A DNA stretch of 64,000 bases, taken from positions 1,116,001-1,180,000 of the forward strand of contig WHVY01000008.1 of the NCBI GenBank assembly GCA_022266195.1, written 5' to 3'. A program made the translations under genes and the position numbers. This document shows positions 25,786 through 37,285 of this stretch, piece after piece. The first letter of the stretch is position 1, and the number at the start of each line of letters is the position of its first letter. Below the pieces are notes generated by a model. That model saw nothing but the letters and a program-made list of their open reading frames with translations, was not told where the DNA came from and made no database searches. This DNA is from Tetranychus cinnabarinus (lineage: Eukaryota > Arthropoda > Arachnida > Trombidiformes > Tetranychidae).

Positions 25786-28700
25786 ATGGATGGTGAATTG
25801 TCCATACATATGACTGGATTACAAATCCATAGTGAATCTTTCCGTGAATTGTTGGCTGAATTTCTTGGTACAGTTGTTTTAGGCGTAAGTAACAATTTAT
25901 TAATTGTAATCAAAACGATTGCTAGCAAAAAATTTCAGTCTGTTGAAGTAATCTCAGCAGTTTGTAGTAAAATCAAGATAGATGTCAGATTTACATTTGC
26001 AATTTGTCGCTAAATCCAGATAATATACTAATGCATATTTTATTAGTAAATATTGGGTGAATCAGTTAATTATAATCGAATCAACTTGCACATTTCTCTA
26101 ATTGATTGTACAATGAAAGGTTGACACTCTTTAGGATTGAAACTGTAATTTTTTCAGGTCTGAGGACACTTGTTTACATGTGAAACCATTATCATTTACA
26201 TGTCATTTTTTATCCAATTTTTTTCCCTCTTTTTAATTTAATTATACACCTACAATTAGGGCTTAGGCTTTTCTGTGAATGCAAATTTATTCCTTAAAAA
26301 TATCTCATCACCATTATTAACACCTTGGGTTTGGGGCCTTGCGCTAACATCAGCAATATACGTTTGTGGTGGTGTATCAGGTATACCTTTCATTATTATA
26401 ATAAATATTATATATTCTGTAAAGATATTATTGTAATCAGTTTAAAACAGTTTATGGTAATGATGTCCATTTGATTAATTTATGCATTATTTGTTATCAA
26501 AATATAAATTGCGTTAAAAGGCGGTCATGTCAATCCAACGGTAACTTTGGGTCTTGCCTCAGTTGGTAAATTATCTTGGTCCAAGGTTCCTCATTATATC
26601 ATCGGTCAATTTGTTGGTGCCTTTGCTGGTTCAGCCCTTACTTATATGGTTTACTTTGAAGCCATTTCTAAATTTACACGGGACAATCCTGAAGCTCAAA
26701 ATTTGACGTCCAGTATATTTGTGGGAGTATCGACAAGTCCTGTGAACAATTATACCAAATTTATCGATCAGGTAAGACTATTAATTATTTGTTAAGTATT
26801 TCAACTTATCCATTAAAGTTTATAATTTTAGGGTAATATTTTATAAATCAACCTGAAATAAATAGATAAAGTAAATTACAAACAGAAACAAAGAGACATA
26901 AAAAGATGTAAACAACAAGCAAATTACCTGAAATATGGTCACCTTCTGAGCTAATCCTAGATTTATTCAAATTTTCAATCTCACAATACCAATTTAATCC
27001 TTTATTTCACTAACCATTTAACCTATTGAGTGTTAATCTGTAAATTACAATTGGTCATTTCATTGTTGATCAAAGTAACAAAAGGTTGGCCAAATAATGA
27101 AATAATGGTAACAACAGTTGAGCAAGCAAATGAGACAACAACAAAAAAAACGTAATCAACAATTGCTTAAATAGTAAACATTGTAAACACATTTTTGTTG
27201 ACAAACATCAACCTTAACCTAGACCTATTTCAATAATGATAGGCTGATAAGAATTCAGTTTCTCAAAGAAAGAATCTGAATCTTTGTGAAGGGAAAAAAT
27301 ACACAAAAAATATTGAATCCAAAAAGCCAATAGACAACAATAAAAGTATCATTGTAATGCAATGCATTTACATGAAGCTAAGAAGTTAAGTTGAAAGGTT
27401 TTTGAGCATTTCCAAAGATTCCGACCACATCTTCAAGTGGAACGAGGTTATAATGGCTTGACCTGGTCAATAGTTGGAAAAATATAAAAAAACAAAGGTA
27501 AAAAAAGGGTGAAAGGTCATTTATATTGAAAGTATATATTTATTAGTGTGTGTGTACTCAACGGTCAATGCAAAGACTAAAAATTATCAAGGCAAAAAAA
27601 GCCTTGTTAAGCCTTAAAGCCAAAAAAAGGTAGACATAAGAAGATGAATAAAGAATGGTTTAACCGTTTCTTTAGTTCCTCATTTTTGATAAATTTTGTG
27701 AAAGTGACCACAGTGTAGATACTCACCAGGAGGTCACAAGGTTACCCTTTCAATTGACCTTTTTTTCCATACAAAACTGTTGACCAACACCATGGTTGTT
27801 GACTGTAACTTTGTCCAAATAGTAATGCTTAAGAAGCAGGCAAAAGATTCATTCCTCATCATCATCCTTATCGCCGTCGTCATCGTTGTCTTCATCATCA
27901 TCATATTATTGAACATTTATTGTCAAATAAGCTTGTTTTGTGATCAACCAACGATTGGTTAGGTAAGTAGTGCAAGGTTTGTTGAACACAAAGAACCAAG
28001 CCCACAACTCGGCCCTCACAATCAGCTAATCCTTTCCTTAAATCATCATCATCATCATCTTTCTTCATCTCTCTCTCCCTGTCCACCTCTTGATCCTCCT
28101 CTTCACTGGACTGAAGTTACTGGTCTTTGTCGGTCTCGTTTTGCTTTTAAAAATGTATTCAAAGTCCTGATTTTTCCCTTTTCTCTGCAGTTTTCCTTTT
28201 CCTTTTCATCCTTTCAATGTCATTGTTGTTGTCCAATTTAAACACAACAACTAAGTTACCCTTTGATTCCAGAATTGACCAGGTTAACCCTGTAATAGGC
28301 CTTCAAATGACTCTTTAAACATAGTACTTTAAACAGTTCCATCTTTCATCTCGTCTTTTCAGTTTCTCCTTTTTTTGTTGCCGTTCTTGTATTTTCTTCG
28401 TGCTGTTCAATTCTTTGACCTGGAAATTAAACAAAAAATATCATATTATTCATCACTATTTATTTATTTCTCTATTCAACTCCAAGCTTCAGTAACAAAT
28501 TATAAACAATGACCGAAAAAGATACGCCAATTGACACACTGGTTAGCTTGTTTGCCTTACCTTTTCATGCAACCCATTAGGATTTTCATTATACCCTTTC
28601 AACCCAATATACCTGATAATTGAAAATTTTATCATCTCCAACTTGTATCATTTAGTAAGGTGATCATCTAGTAATAAGATTAGAATAATATTATTTAGCT

Positions 28701-31700
28701 TCAATGCGGTATTTTTTTGCAGACTGCATTTTAACTGCAATGTTAAATTGTTTCAAATTTTTCAAGAGCTGGACACTTGAGTATACAAATTATTCACACT
28801 TACTTATTGATTACAATGGACGATGATGATGGAAAATAAGGAATTAGCATAACCAGAAGAAGCCAAATATCAAAATAAATTACCGTTTTAATTCAAGTGT
28901 TCCTTTGCATCTTTGTAACATGTTTAAGATGCCAAGTTTTTATAGTTATTTTGTTTGGCTCCTAAGTTATTTCATTCATTTGTTTACTTACCTGGGTTTA
29001 CATTGTACATAGAAGGAATGTAAAGATGATGAGAAGGATGAAAATGAAAAAAGGAGGAGACCAATCTTTGGTAAAAGCAAAAGAAGAAACACTTTTTATG
29101 AATGGAATCTTAGGCCTTTTCTTTTTGAAACTGGTGAACAAGAAAAAAATATCATAAAGAGCCTGAGAAACTGCCTCAAGGCTTAAATTGTTGCAATCAA
29201 TAAGATATTTTATTTTTACTATCACATAGTTATCATGTCCCTATGGCTATTTCATTTGGTGGCTACTGAAGTCACTAATAAAAAAATAAAACTGATGACG
29301 CTCTCTACTTCAGCCAAAGCTCAGCCGATTTGCTAACCTAATCTGGCTGCCTTCTACTTTGCTTAAATTATTACATTTAACTTCAATATATTAACTTGTC
29401 ATTTTATAAGTTTAATTGTTTAAATATCTATAAACAATTTAAAAGTCAAATTGACTCTAATTGATATAATAAATCAAAGGTAGCCCAATTTTTGAATGTC
29501 CGCCAAAGATTTAGCATAAAATAAGCGGGATAACATAAAAAGCATGTTAACGGCTACACATGACTGAAAATTTTCAATTTTTATTTCAATCCAAATAATT
29601 GATCAACTTGCCTAGTGTAAAATTATTATTGCATTTAACTTGTTATTTATACAGCCGCAAAAGAAAAGTTTGACATAGTTACCACCAACTTCACGCATAT
29701 ACAATCGTATCCAAGCACAATCAGCAAATCAATCTCAAACAATATCGTTGTTGCTTAATTGTGCGATCATCGATTGTCTTAGGATATGTGATCAGATAAG
29801 AGAGATGAACCTTAAGTGTGATAAAAATTTACAATCAATAGTAATCGATGGTCAAACTTTTAAATGAGTTTGAGATTGATTTGCTCATTGTGCTTAGATA
29901 CGATTGTATATGCGTGAAATTAGTGGTAACTATGTCAAACTTTTCTTTCGCGGCTGTATAAGCATTAGATTTATAAATTGTTGATTGTTAAACTGGTTAA
30001 TCACTGTTGACCATTTCATTATTATGATGTTTCCAGTCTTTTTCACTTTTCATCGTATAAATAGCTGTTGAACTGTTCTTACCAGACTCTTGAACCTGCC
30101 TATTAATTTATCTCTTGCGTATCATCACCATTATCACTATCACCATCACCATCATCAACATACTCATCATTTTACCTTGATGCTTTGATTATATTGGAAA
30201 AGAGGAAAAATGTTAAACCTTCAGTCGTTATGAGTATCTGTATTAATGGTTAAACAAAAACGGATAGGTCGGTTTGTTTATAAGTGAAAATATTTGTTAC
30301 CAAGCTGATGAGAGTGACACTACAATTTAAATTGCCTGAAACCATGTTAACGTGTAACTTTAAGGCCTTAAATTTACCTTATTTTTTCTACCTTCATCTA
30401 ACTAATGGTCATCATAATAATCAGTAAGTTTAAGTAACTAAGTAAGTATGATGATGAAGATGAATTTAAAGCATCTTTCTCATGATCTTTAAGACGTTTT
30501 CTCGCTTCACTGAACACAAGGTATATACACCAAGGTATGTGTACACTTATACAGATACACTAACAGGTATCGAGTGTATTACTATGTATATGTACATAAA
30601 TATACATATAACATAAACAACACCAAGCCCAATACGAAAAGGCAAGAAATGTTTAAGAAAAAAAAATAAGGTATAAAAAAAGCGGAGAAAATATTTTACC
30701 CCGATCTTGGAACAATTTAAATTGTTCAATTATATGTTATCATCGCATACTCAGTGTAAGAAGATAAAGAAGCATCAAAATATATATTATCTTCTTGACT
30801 TTAAAATGTAATTTATATTTATATCTTTAACTTCTTCATCTTCATCCTCACAACCATCATCATCATCATTTTAACGATGCTTCCTGTTTTTTGCCAACCC
30901 AGATAACCTTGTAACACATATATCAATATGTTAAACATTTTTATCATACACTTTCCCTATTTACCTGTTTGTTTTGCAGCCTGTTAGGCCTTAAACAAAT
31001 CCAGACAGTTGGCTAATTATGATCAAGTCAATGACCAATCATGATTTAGATTTGCCTATCGGCCTAACAAAGTACAACAAAATTTATGGGTTAAAAATGT
31101 TAACCCAAAACTTGACCAGAATTTTTGTGTTAACCTTTTTTTCTGGTGTTTTGTTGCAATATTGGCTGTTGATTTTTTTCAATCAATGCTATTGTTTTTA
31201 ATCACCTCTTATTAGTTGATTAATATTGATGGACCGTGGGAATGGTTAATGTTGATTGATTAATGATTACTATTTACTATTTGGCCTTAACTTTGATTTG
31301 ATTTCCTTCCTTTTCGAGGTTTATTTTTCATTCAAAAGTTTCACTTTCACTTTGCTTTCCTATTCATTTTTCATTCACAAAAGTGTACAAATTTTCGATT
31401 GAAAATGCCTTAAAGGGCAATTTTAATTAAAAGGGTATCAAGTTGTTAAACTATTAACTTTATTATAAAATCTGGTAAAGGGAAAGGATTTGATTATAAT
31501 GATAGCGATGATTAAATTGTTATGCTTCACTGATTTAGCTTCCAGAACGGAAACTCGATGGACTTACATGTTAACATATGTAAAGTTGCTATTTAATCAT
31601 AATAGATTGATTGTAAAAACCTTGAGCTGATGTAGTTAGCGTAATTGTGTCCAAGTATCAGATGATCATTTCATTTCTATTTGCAATCAAAAGGTGAATC

Positions 31701-33543
31701 TGGGTAACTCTCATTTTCTGCTAATTGTATTTACAACTTAACCTTTATTTTCATTATTTTTGTACAATCCTGTCAACTCAAATATTATTGATTTAATTTT
31801 AATTTGATTTCTTTCATTTCTTTCAGACTGTTTGCTGTGCATTTTTCCTCTTGATTATCAATGCAATCACAGATGATCGTAATATGTCATGTTCAAAGGG
31901 CCTGGTTCCATTGGTTATTGGAGTGGCTGATTTAACTTTATTGTTATTTGCCTTTGGTTATAATGCTGCGGAGCAAATCAATCCAGCTATGGAATTGTCA
32001 CCGAGATTTCTGGCCTGGATCATTGGACATGATGTGTTTAGGTAAATGGCTGATACAATTTAGAGGCTTAAACACTCCCAGTTAGGGCCAAGCTCAAGGA
32101 CTCAAAGATTACTATGAAAGACTGGCCACCAATGATTAGGCCTTCATTTGGCTATTAATATCTTTCATTGTCAAGCTTTGATTCAGTTCATCAAGTTATA
32201 ATAGATTCAGTACAAGTTCATGTTATAAAATAATCGACAACTGTTTTCCATCTGGTTACAAGTCAAATATTATGTCTGGTTACAGATGAAATTTAAATTT
32301 TAAGATAACGTAATATTGTAATTTAATTTGACTGAATCGTTATTTTGTCGATTGATTTTTACACAATGTCTAATATTAAGTTCAGATAGGGTGAAATCAA
32401 TTCATTGATTTTATCGATTGACTTTGAAATTGGTTGAAATTTTAATATCGATTTGACCAACACCTGTATACTTTTGATGAGTGAATATTGCATTTTTTCC
32501 TCCCTATGATTGTGTATGATTTGAATTGCGCTTGTTAATTTTAAATTGACTTGGCTTAAACTTGGCTTTTTGCACTTAATCTTATTTGATTGATTAGTGG
32601 AACAATATTACAGCTTTTAAATGTTAGGTTAATTGATAATATGAATATATGCTTGTAATGATATAAAGTTCAGAGAAATTTGTTTAAAAGCTTTATTTCT
32701 ATGATAATTTTAACCTTGAAGTGTGTTTTGCAAATATGCAAATTATATTTGATTGATTTGTTCAATGTTGAGAAAAATTTTAGTCTCATATTTAAGTTAT
32801 TGATTGACAAGTTTCAATTGATTTACACTGTCTTTTAGATTATGTTGTCTGAATGTTTCTATCGAAATAGTCTAATGAAATAGTTAACAGAGCTTTCTTT
32901 GATTCTGAATGCTTTATGCAAATCATTTGAAAAATATCAATGTTGGCTAATGCATGGATTTGAAGTGTTTTGTTATTGTGAGATTTTTGCAAGATAATTA
33001 GAAATTTGGAATAATCAATAAATGCTGATAACTTTGAAACATAAATTTAACAAAAATCGTTAAATTATGATGATTAGGATCAGGGCTTATTAAGAATCAC
33101 TATGAATAATTCATTCCAATGAACTGGAGGGCAAGTTTGCTGTGTAACTAATCAGGCTATAATTGTCAATGTATTTCAAACCCAGATAAGGAGGTGAAAG
33201 GTTACTCTTGGTAATTATAACAGTAAACCCATGAGAAAGTAATGCACTTGGTTTATTAATTTAATTTGAGCATTTCCATTGCCAATCTAATTTTGGTGAA
33301 TCAAAATGTTGACTAATTTTATGGTCTATTGCTATTAACAGCTTCGACAAAATGGGCGACTATTGGGTTCCTTTACTTGGATGCTGTTTAGGTGGAGTTT
33401 TAGGTTCTTGGACGTATCGTTTGTTCATTGAAAACCATTGGCCTGATGAAATGTTTGAGAGACCTTCAACTGGAGCTAAACTGAGTGCAAATATGGATTA
33501 TTTTTTCAACGGTAAAACACCGAATCGCGTGCATCCTATTTAG
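25786..33543 (+). CDS. Aquaglyceroporin-like MIP channel with altered pore motifs
   Basis: Major intrinsic proteins are six-helix membrane pores for water, glycerol or other small solutes. Five exons: 25786-25884, 26260-26380, 26521-26771, 31827-32041 and 33342-33543, giving 295 residues. Helix 1 is ELLAEFLGTVVLG. The first half-helix is SGGHVNPTVTLG, with NPT at 78-80 in place of NPA. The second is AEQINPAMELSPRF, with NPA at 209-211 followed by Met212-Glu213. In aquaglyceroporins this position is normally NPARD: the arginine of the aromatic/arginine filter is replaced by methionine and the pore aspartate by glutamate. The last helix has YWVPLLGCCLGGVLGSWTY and then IENHWPD, typical of the glycerol branch. 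All splice junctions keep frame. Intron 3 is 5 kb and holds a MITE and several microsatellites. Family is certain; the substrate cannot be inferred from the changed filter. Confidence 0.9.
29652..29956. mobile_element. Tc1/mariner-type MITE (305 bp)
   Basis: Long terminal inverted repeats of about 88-90 bases lie at 29652-29740 and 29868-29956. They begin CAGCCGCAAAAGAAAAG and end CTTTTCTTTCGCGGCTG. They differ at only a few positions, and the element is flanked by a TA on each side (29650-29651 and 29957-29958), the target site duplication of Tc1/mariner elements. The internal 127 bases have no coding capacity, so it is non-autonomous. It sits in intron 3 of the MIP channel gene. High arm identity suggests fairly recent insertion. 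Confidence 0.88.
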
Positions 33544-33761
33544 CGGAATGGGACGGAGGCCAACAATTAACCAACCTCGAGTGGAGCCAGCAAACTTAAC
33601 AGTGAACCAATTAAGGTTCTATAACCAATTACACCAACATCATGACCCGTTGTCACCTCTAACTGATTCATCCAGAGTTGTATGGAAGAAACCTCCATAT
33701 TTAACTCTTTCATCATTATTATAAGCTCACAAGATTAATTGTATCATACACATATCATTTA

Positions 33762-33767
33762 AATAAA
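33762..33767 (+). terminator. Poly(A) signal of the MIP channel gene
   Basis: A canonical AATAAA lies about 220 bases after the channel stop codon, before the convergent RpL19 copy. It is the best candidate 3' end signal in this interval. Confidence 0.5.
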
Positions 33768-33986
33768 AAATTCACTTTCTAATAACTTTGCTGATGATTT
33801 GTTTACGGATGTAGTAGAATCAAAAAGTGGACACGGGCACTAAAAAGAAATACAACATTCGCAAGTCAAATAATAAGTAAAAGCAACCATTCAAATCAAA
33901 TAACGACTTGCGTTAATTTACTATAACGTATATTGAAAGTTAATTGAAGTATACGCTGATTGTAACAAATGCAAGTTAAATTAGAC

Positions 33987-33992
33987 TTTATT
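33987..33992 (-). terminator. Poly(A) signal of left RpL19
   Basis: Read on the - strand this is AATAAA, about 20 bases after the stop codon. The same signal in the same context follows the right copy at 36372-36377. Confidence 0.7.
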
Positions 33993-34010
33993 ACATCCAT
34001 CATAAGAAGT

Positions 34011-34848
34011 TTACTGGCTGTATTGTTCTTGTTTCTTTTGTTGTAATCTCTCTTCCCGTCTCCTTCTAGCTTCCTTGGCTCGTACTCTTCTGGCTTCAGC
34101 AGCATCGGCAAGTTGCTTGCTTCGTAACTTCTCAGCCTTCATCTTGTGAATGGTTTCCATCAAAACTCTCTTGTTTTTAAATACATTACCCTTAGCTTTA
34201 CGGTATAATGTATGGTAAAGATGAGAATCTATCTTCTTATTAGTTCGATATTTTTTCAATAAACGTCTAAGAACTCTCATCCTACGAATCCATAAAACCT
34301 TTGTTGGCATACGAGCATTGGCTGTACCCTTTCTTTTACCGGGACCGGTGTGTCGACCCTTCCTTCTTGCTTCAGTATTTGCTCGTACTCTAGCTCTAGA
34401 ATGGACAGCAATTGGTTTCCTAATAATTAAACCATCTTTAATCAATTTACGGATGTGGGCTCTTGAATTAGCGTTTCCAAGTTCACTTGATTCATTAGGA
34501 TCCAACCAAACTTTATGGATACCACATTTCAGCACTTTGGCTGCAAGTCTCTTTTGGAGTCTAAGAGAACTATTAAATCATCAGCCAAGAGTAATAGACC
34601 AATGGAAAACATGTAAAAGGACAAAAAAGAAAAATGACCAATTATTAGACAGTGATTCAGTATGTTAAATAAAACAATAAAATTAAATTATGAAAATCAT
34701 GTGAAAAATATCAGAAAAAATACAGCAGCCATTGGAGTTTGGTTTCATTACGTTTCAAACGGTAATTCCAATTAATCATCATATAACATGATAAAAGTGT
34801 AGAACTAGGTAAAATTTACAAATTAAATAATAATATAACTTACCTCAT
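34011..34848 (-). CDS. RpL19: 60S ribosomal protein L19 (eL19), left copy
   Basis: eL19 is a core protein of the large ribosomal subunit with a long basic C-terminal helix. Two exons on the - strand: 34848-34844 codes only ATG AG, and 34569-34011 codes the rest; 187 residues. The start is MSSLRLQKRLAAKVLKCG, followed by KVWLDPNESSE, INDGL-like LIKDGLIIRKP, ARRKGRHTGPGKRKGTANAR and the Arg/Lys/Glu-rich tail KEARRRREERLQQKKQ. Human eL19 is 196 residues, so this is full length with a slightly shorter tail. The splitting of the start codon into a five-base coding exon is the same gene structure as in other animals. It differs from the right copy by one visible residue near the end (QYSQ versus QYTQ). 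Intact, with intron, so not a retrocopy. Confidence 0.97.
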
Positions 34849-35517
34849 GGTTACAAAAGGGCCAAACTAACAATCAAAATAACTTAACAAAATTAATTTT
34901 TGGTTAAAAACAACCAACACATTCGGTTTGTCGAATGAAGCTTCCTTTTCCGGACGCAGTATCCAAGCAACAGCCAAATATAATAAAATCTGAAGCGCTA
35001 TCTTCAAAATTCTTTTAATAATCTTTCCATTCTTTTTTCCTTTAAAATACAAAGTTTATAATTGTTAAGATTAATAAAATGAACTCATTGTTTTAATTAA
35101 TTGCGAAAACAGGATTTCGAATGTAGAAACATACGAGAATCTCTAATTCAATGAGATTTCATTAAAATAAGTTTACAATTTCCATCGTTCTAGTAAAGTT
35201 TTTATCATAAATAATAATAATCATGAGTATGGCTGTTGAATAACCGATCTCGTGGTATAATCAATACGATAATGAATCTTATTTTGGTTTTCATCTTACA
35301 ATTAGACTTTAAAATCAATTTTAAAACTAAAAATCGAAATGATTTAAGTAAAAAAGAATTTAAATGTAGCGCTTTAGATTTTATTAAATTTGGCTGTTGC
35401 TTGGATACAGCGCCCGGAAAAGGAAGCTTCATTTTCTTACATTTCGTGTTGGTTGTTTTTAACCAAAAACTAATTTTGTTAAGTTATTTTGATTGTTAAT
35501 TTGGCCCTTTTGTAACC
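34849..35517. promoter_or_regulatory. Divergent region between the RpL19 copies
   Basis: The two RpL19 genes diverge from this 669-base segment, whose outer parts are inverted copies of each other. Immediately upstream of each ATG lies GGCCCTTTTGTAACC, containing a C-initiated pyrimidine stretch (CCCTTTT) like the 5' TOP element at transcription starts of ribosomal protein genes. Two separate mirrored promoters are more likely than a single shared one, since each arm brings its own copy of the element. Confidence 0.6.
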
Positions 35518-36353
35518 ATGAGGTAAGTTATATTATTATTTAATTTGTAAATTTTACCTAGCTCTACACTTTTATCATGTTATATGATGATTAATTGGAA
35601 TTACCGTTTGAAACGTAATGAAACCAAACTCCAATGGCTGCTGTATTTTTTCTGATATTTTTCACATGATTGTTATAATTCATTTGATTGTTCTATTTAA
35701 CATACTGAATCACTGTCTAATAATTGGTCATTTTTCTTTTTGTTCTTTCACATGTTTTCCATTGGTCGATTACTCTTGGCTGATGATTTAATAGTTCTCT
35801 TAGACTCCAAAAGAGACTTGCAGCCAAAGTGCTGAAATGTGGTATCCATAAAGTTTGGTTGGATCCTAATGAATCAAGTGAACTTGGAAATGCTAATTCA
35901 AGAGCCCACATCCGTAAATTGATTAAAGATGGTTTAATTATTAGGAAACCAATTGCTGTCCACTCTAGAGCAAGAGTACGAGCTAATACTGAAGCAAGAA
36001 GGAAGGGTCGACATACCGGTCCCGGTAAAAGAAAGGGTACAGCTAATGCTCGTATGCCAACAAAGGTTTTATGGATTCGTAGGATGAGAGTTCTTAGACG
36101 TTTATTGAAAAAATATCGAACTAATAAGAAGATAGATTCTCATCTTTACCATACATTATACCGTAAAGCTAAGGGTAATGTATTTAAAAACAAGAGAGTT
36201 TTGATGGAAACCATTCACAAGATGAAGGCTGAGAAGTTACGAAGCAAGCAACTTGCCGATGCCGCTGAAGCCAGAAGAGTACGAGCCAAGGAAGCTAGAA
36301 GGAGACGGGAAGAGAGATTACAACAAAAGAAACAAGAACAATATACCCAGTAA
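35518..36353 (+). CDS. RpL19: 60S ribosomal protein L19 (eL19), right copy
   Basis: Second intact copy of eL19, on the + strand. Exon 1 (35518-35522) is ATG AG with donor GTAAGT, and exon 2 is 35795-36353; 187 residues. The protein equals the left copy except for QYTQ instead of QYSQ at the end, while the coding DNA shows a few silent changes (for example CAT versus CAC in the GRHTGPG stretch). Silent differences with one amino-acid change show that both copies are under protein-level constraint or are kept alike by gene conversion. The poly(A) signal AATAAA is at 36372-36377. Both copies look functional. Confidence 0.97.
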
Positions 36354-36371
36354 AATTCTTTTGATGAATGT

Positions 36372-36377
36372 AATAAA
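36372..36377 (+). terminator. Poly(A) signal of right RpL19
   Basis: AATAAA about 20 bases after the stop codon, mirrored in the left copy. Confidence 0.7.
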
Positions 36378-36382
36378 GTTAA

Positions 36383-37285
36383 TGTAACTATATACCGGTG
36401 AATTACATTCTTGTTTTATTTTTTTAAACTTATATCTAGTTACACCTGTTAATGCAAAAATCTTATTTTTTACAACATTTCAACTCTATTAGCAAGCAAT
36501 CGGACTTGACTATACAGTGAAAATTTGAACTTATTGTCATCAAACAGTATTATTTTTTTCGTAAATAGCAAATAATATCGAGTATTATAAAAAATGATTT
36601 TCAATTCGGAACGAATCACGATGTTTCTTATAGCATTAATCTTATTTGTTGAATATTAATTATTTGAAATACCCACAAGTTATTTGATTTTTTACGGATT
36701 TCGCAGGATTTTGTAACACTTGTCAATTTAATGCCTCTGACAAGGTGAATTGACTGTGTTTTCATGATAAAATTCAGTTCATTCAGCTTATCTCAAACCT
36801 ACACTACACTTTCAATAGGATAAGTATAGAAGATAAGGGAGGCAGAAAAAGATGAAAAGGAAAAGAAAGAAAATTTCATGAGTCTGTGTATAAAGATTCA
36901 TAGGCGTCAACAGAGTAACAGAATCAAAGTTCATAACGATTTCCATGTTCACAAACTTAACTCTTAACTTTGAATTAACCTTACGTTAAACAAGCAAAAT
37001 TCACTCAGAAATATTTCAACAGTTGACCAAACTCACTGATCAACAATGTTGAATAAAACAGTAAACATAAATCAGTATTTCTTAAATAATAAAGCCTAAC
37101 TGTCAATTTAAAATTCAAATGTGACCGTTACAATTGAAAACTGTTTGTTAAAGAAACTTTACTTTTGTGTTTGTATTGACTTTCAATTGGAATGGAGTGA
37201 AGTTATTGCAATAAACTTGAACCATCGTCATTCATGATTAATTTTATGATAAACTTCATGATAGGTCATTTTTATTTAATGATCA
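36383..37285. other. Intergenic region after RpL19
   Basis: AT-rich sequence beyond the end of the RpL19 inverted repeat, leading to the low-complexity protein gene. No exon, hairpin or mobile element was recognised. Confidence 0.5.

Larger units (their letters stand above)
33982..36382. repeat. Large inverted repeat carrying two RpL19 genes
   Basis: The left arm (about 33982-34990) and right arm (about 35380-36382) are reverse complements. They cover 3' flank with poly(A) signal, the whole coding exon, the intron, the tiny first exon and some 130-150 bases of upstream DNA. Identity is very high in the coding exon and remains clear in the intron and promoter, with scattered substitutions and small indels, and then fades toward the central loop (about 35000-35375). 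The arms are therefore a true duplication with some age, or one homogenised by gene conversion in the coding part. Confidence 0.9.

Noticed and set aside
33485..33724. Open frame of 79 codons across the end of the MIP gene
   Set aside because: It overlaps the channel C-terminus in another frame. A 32-base intron that might join it (33514-33543 region) is too short to be credible and leads to an early stop.
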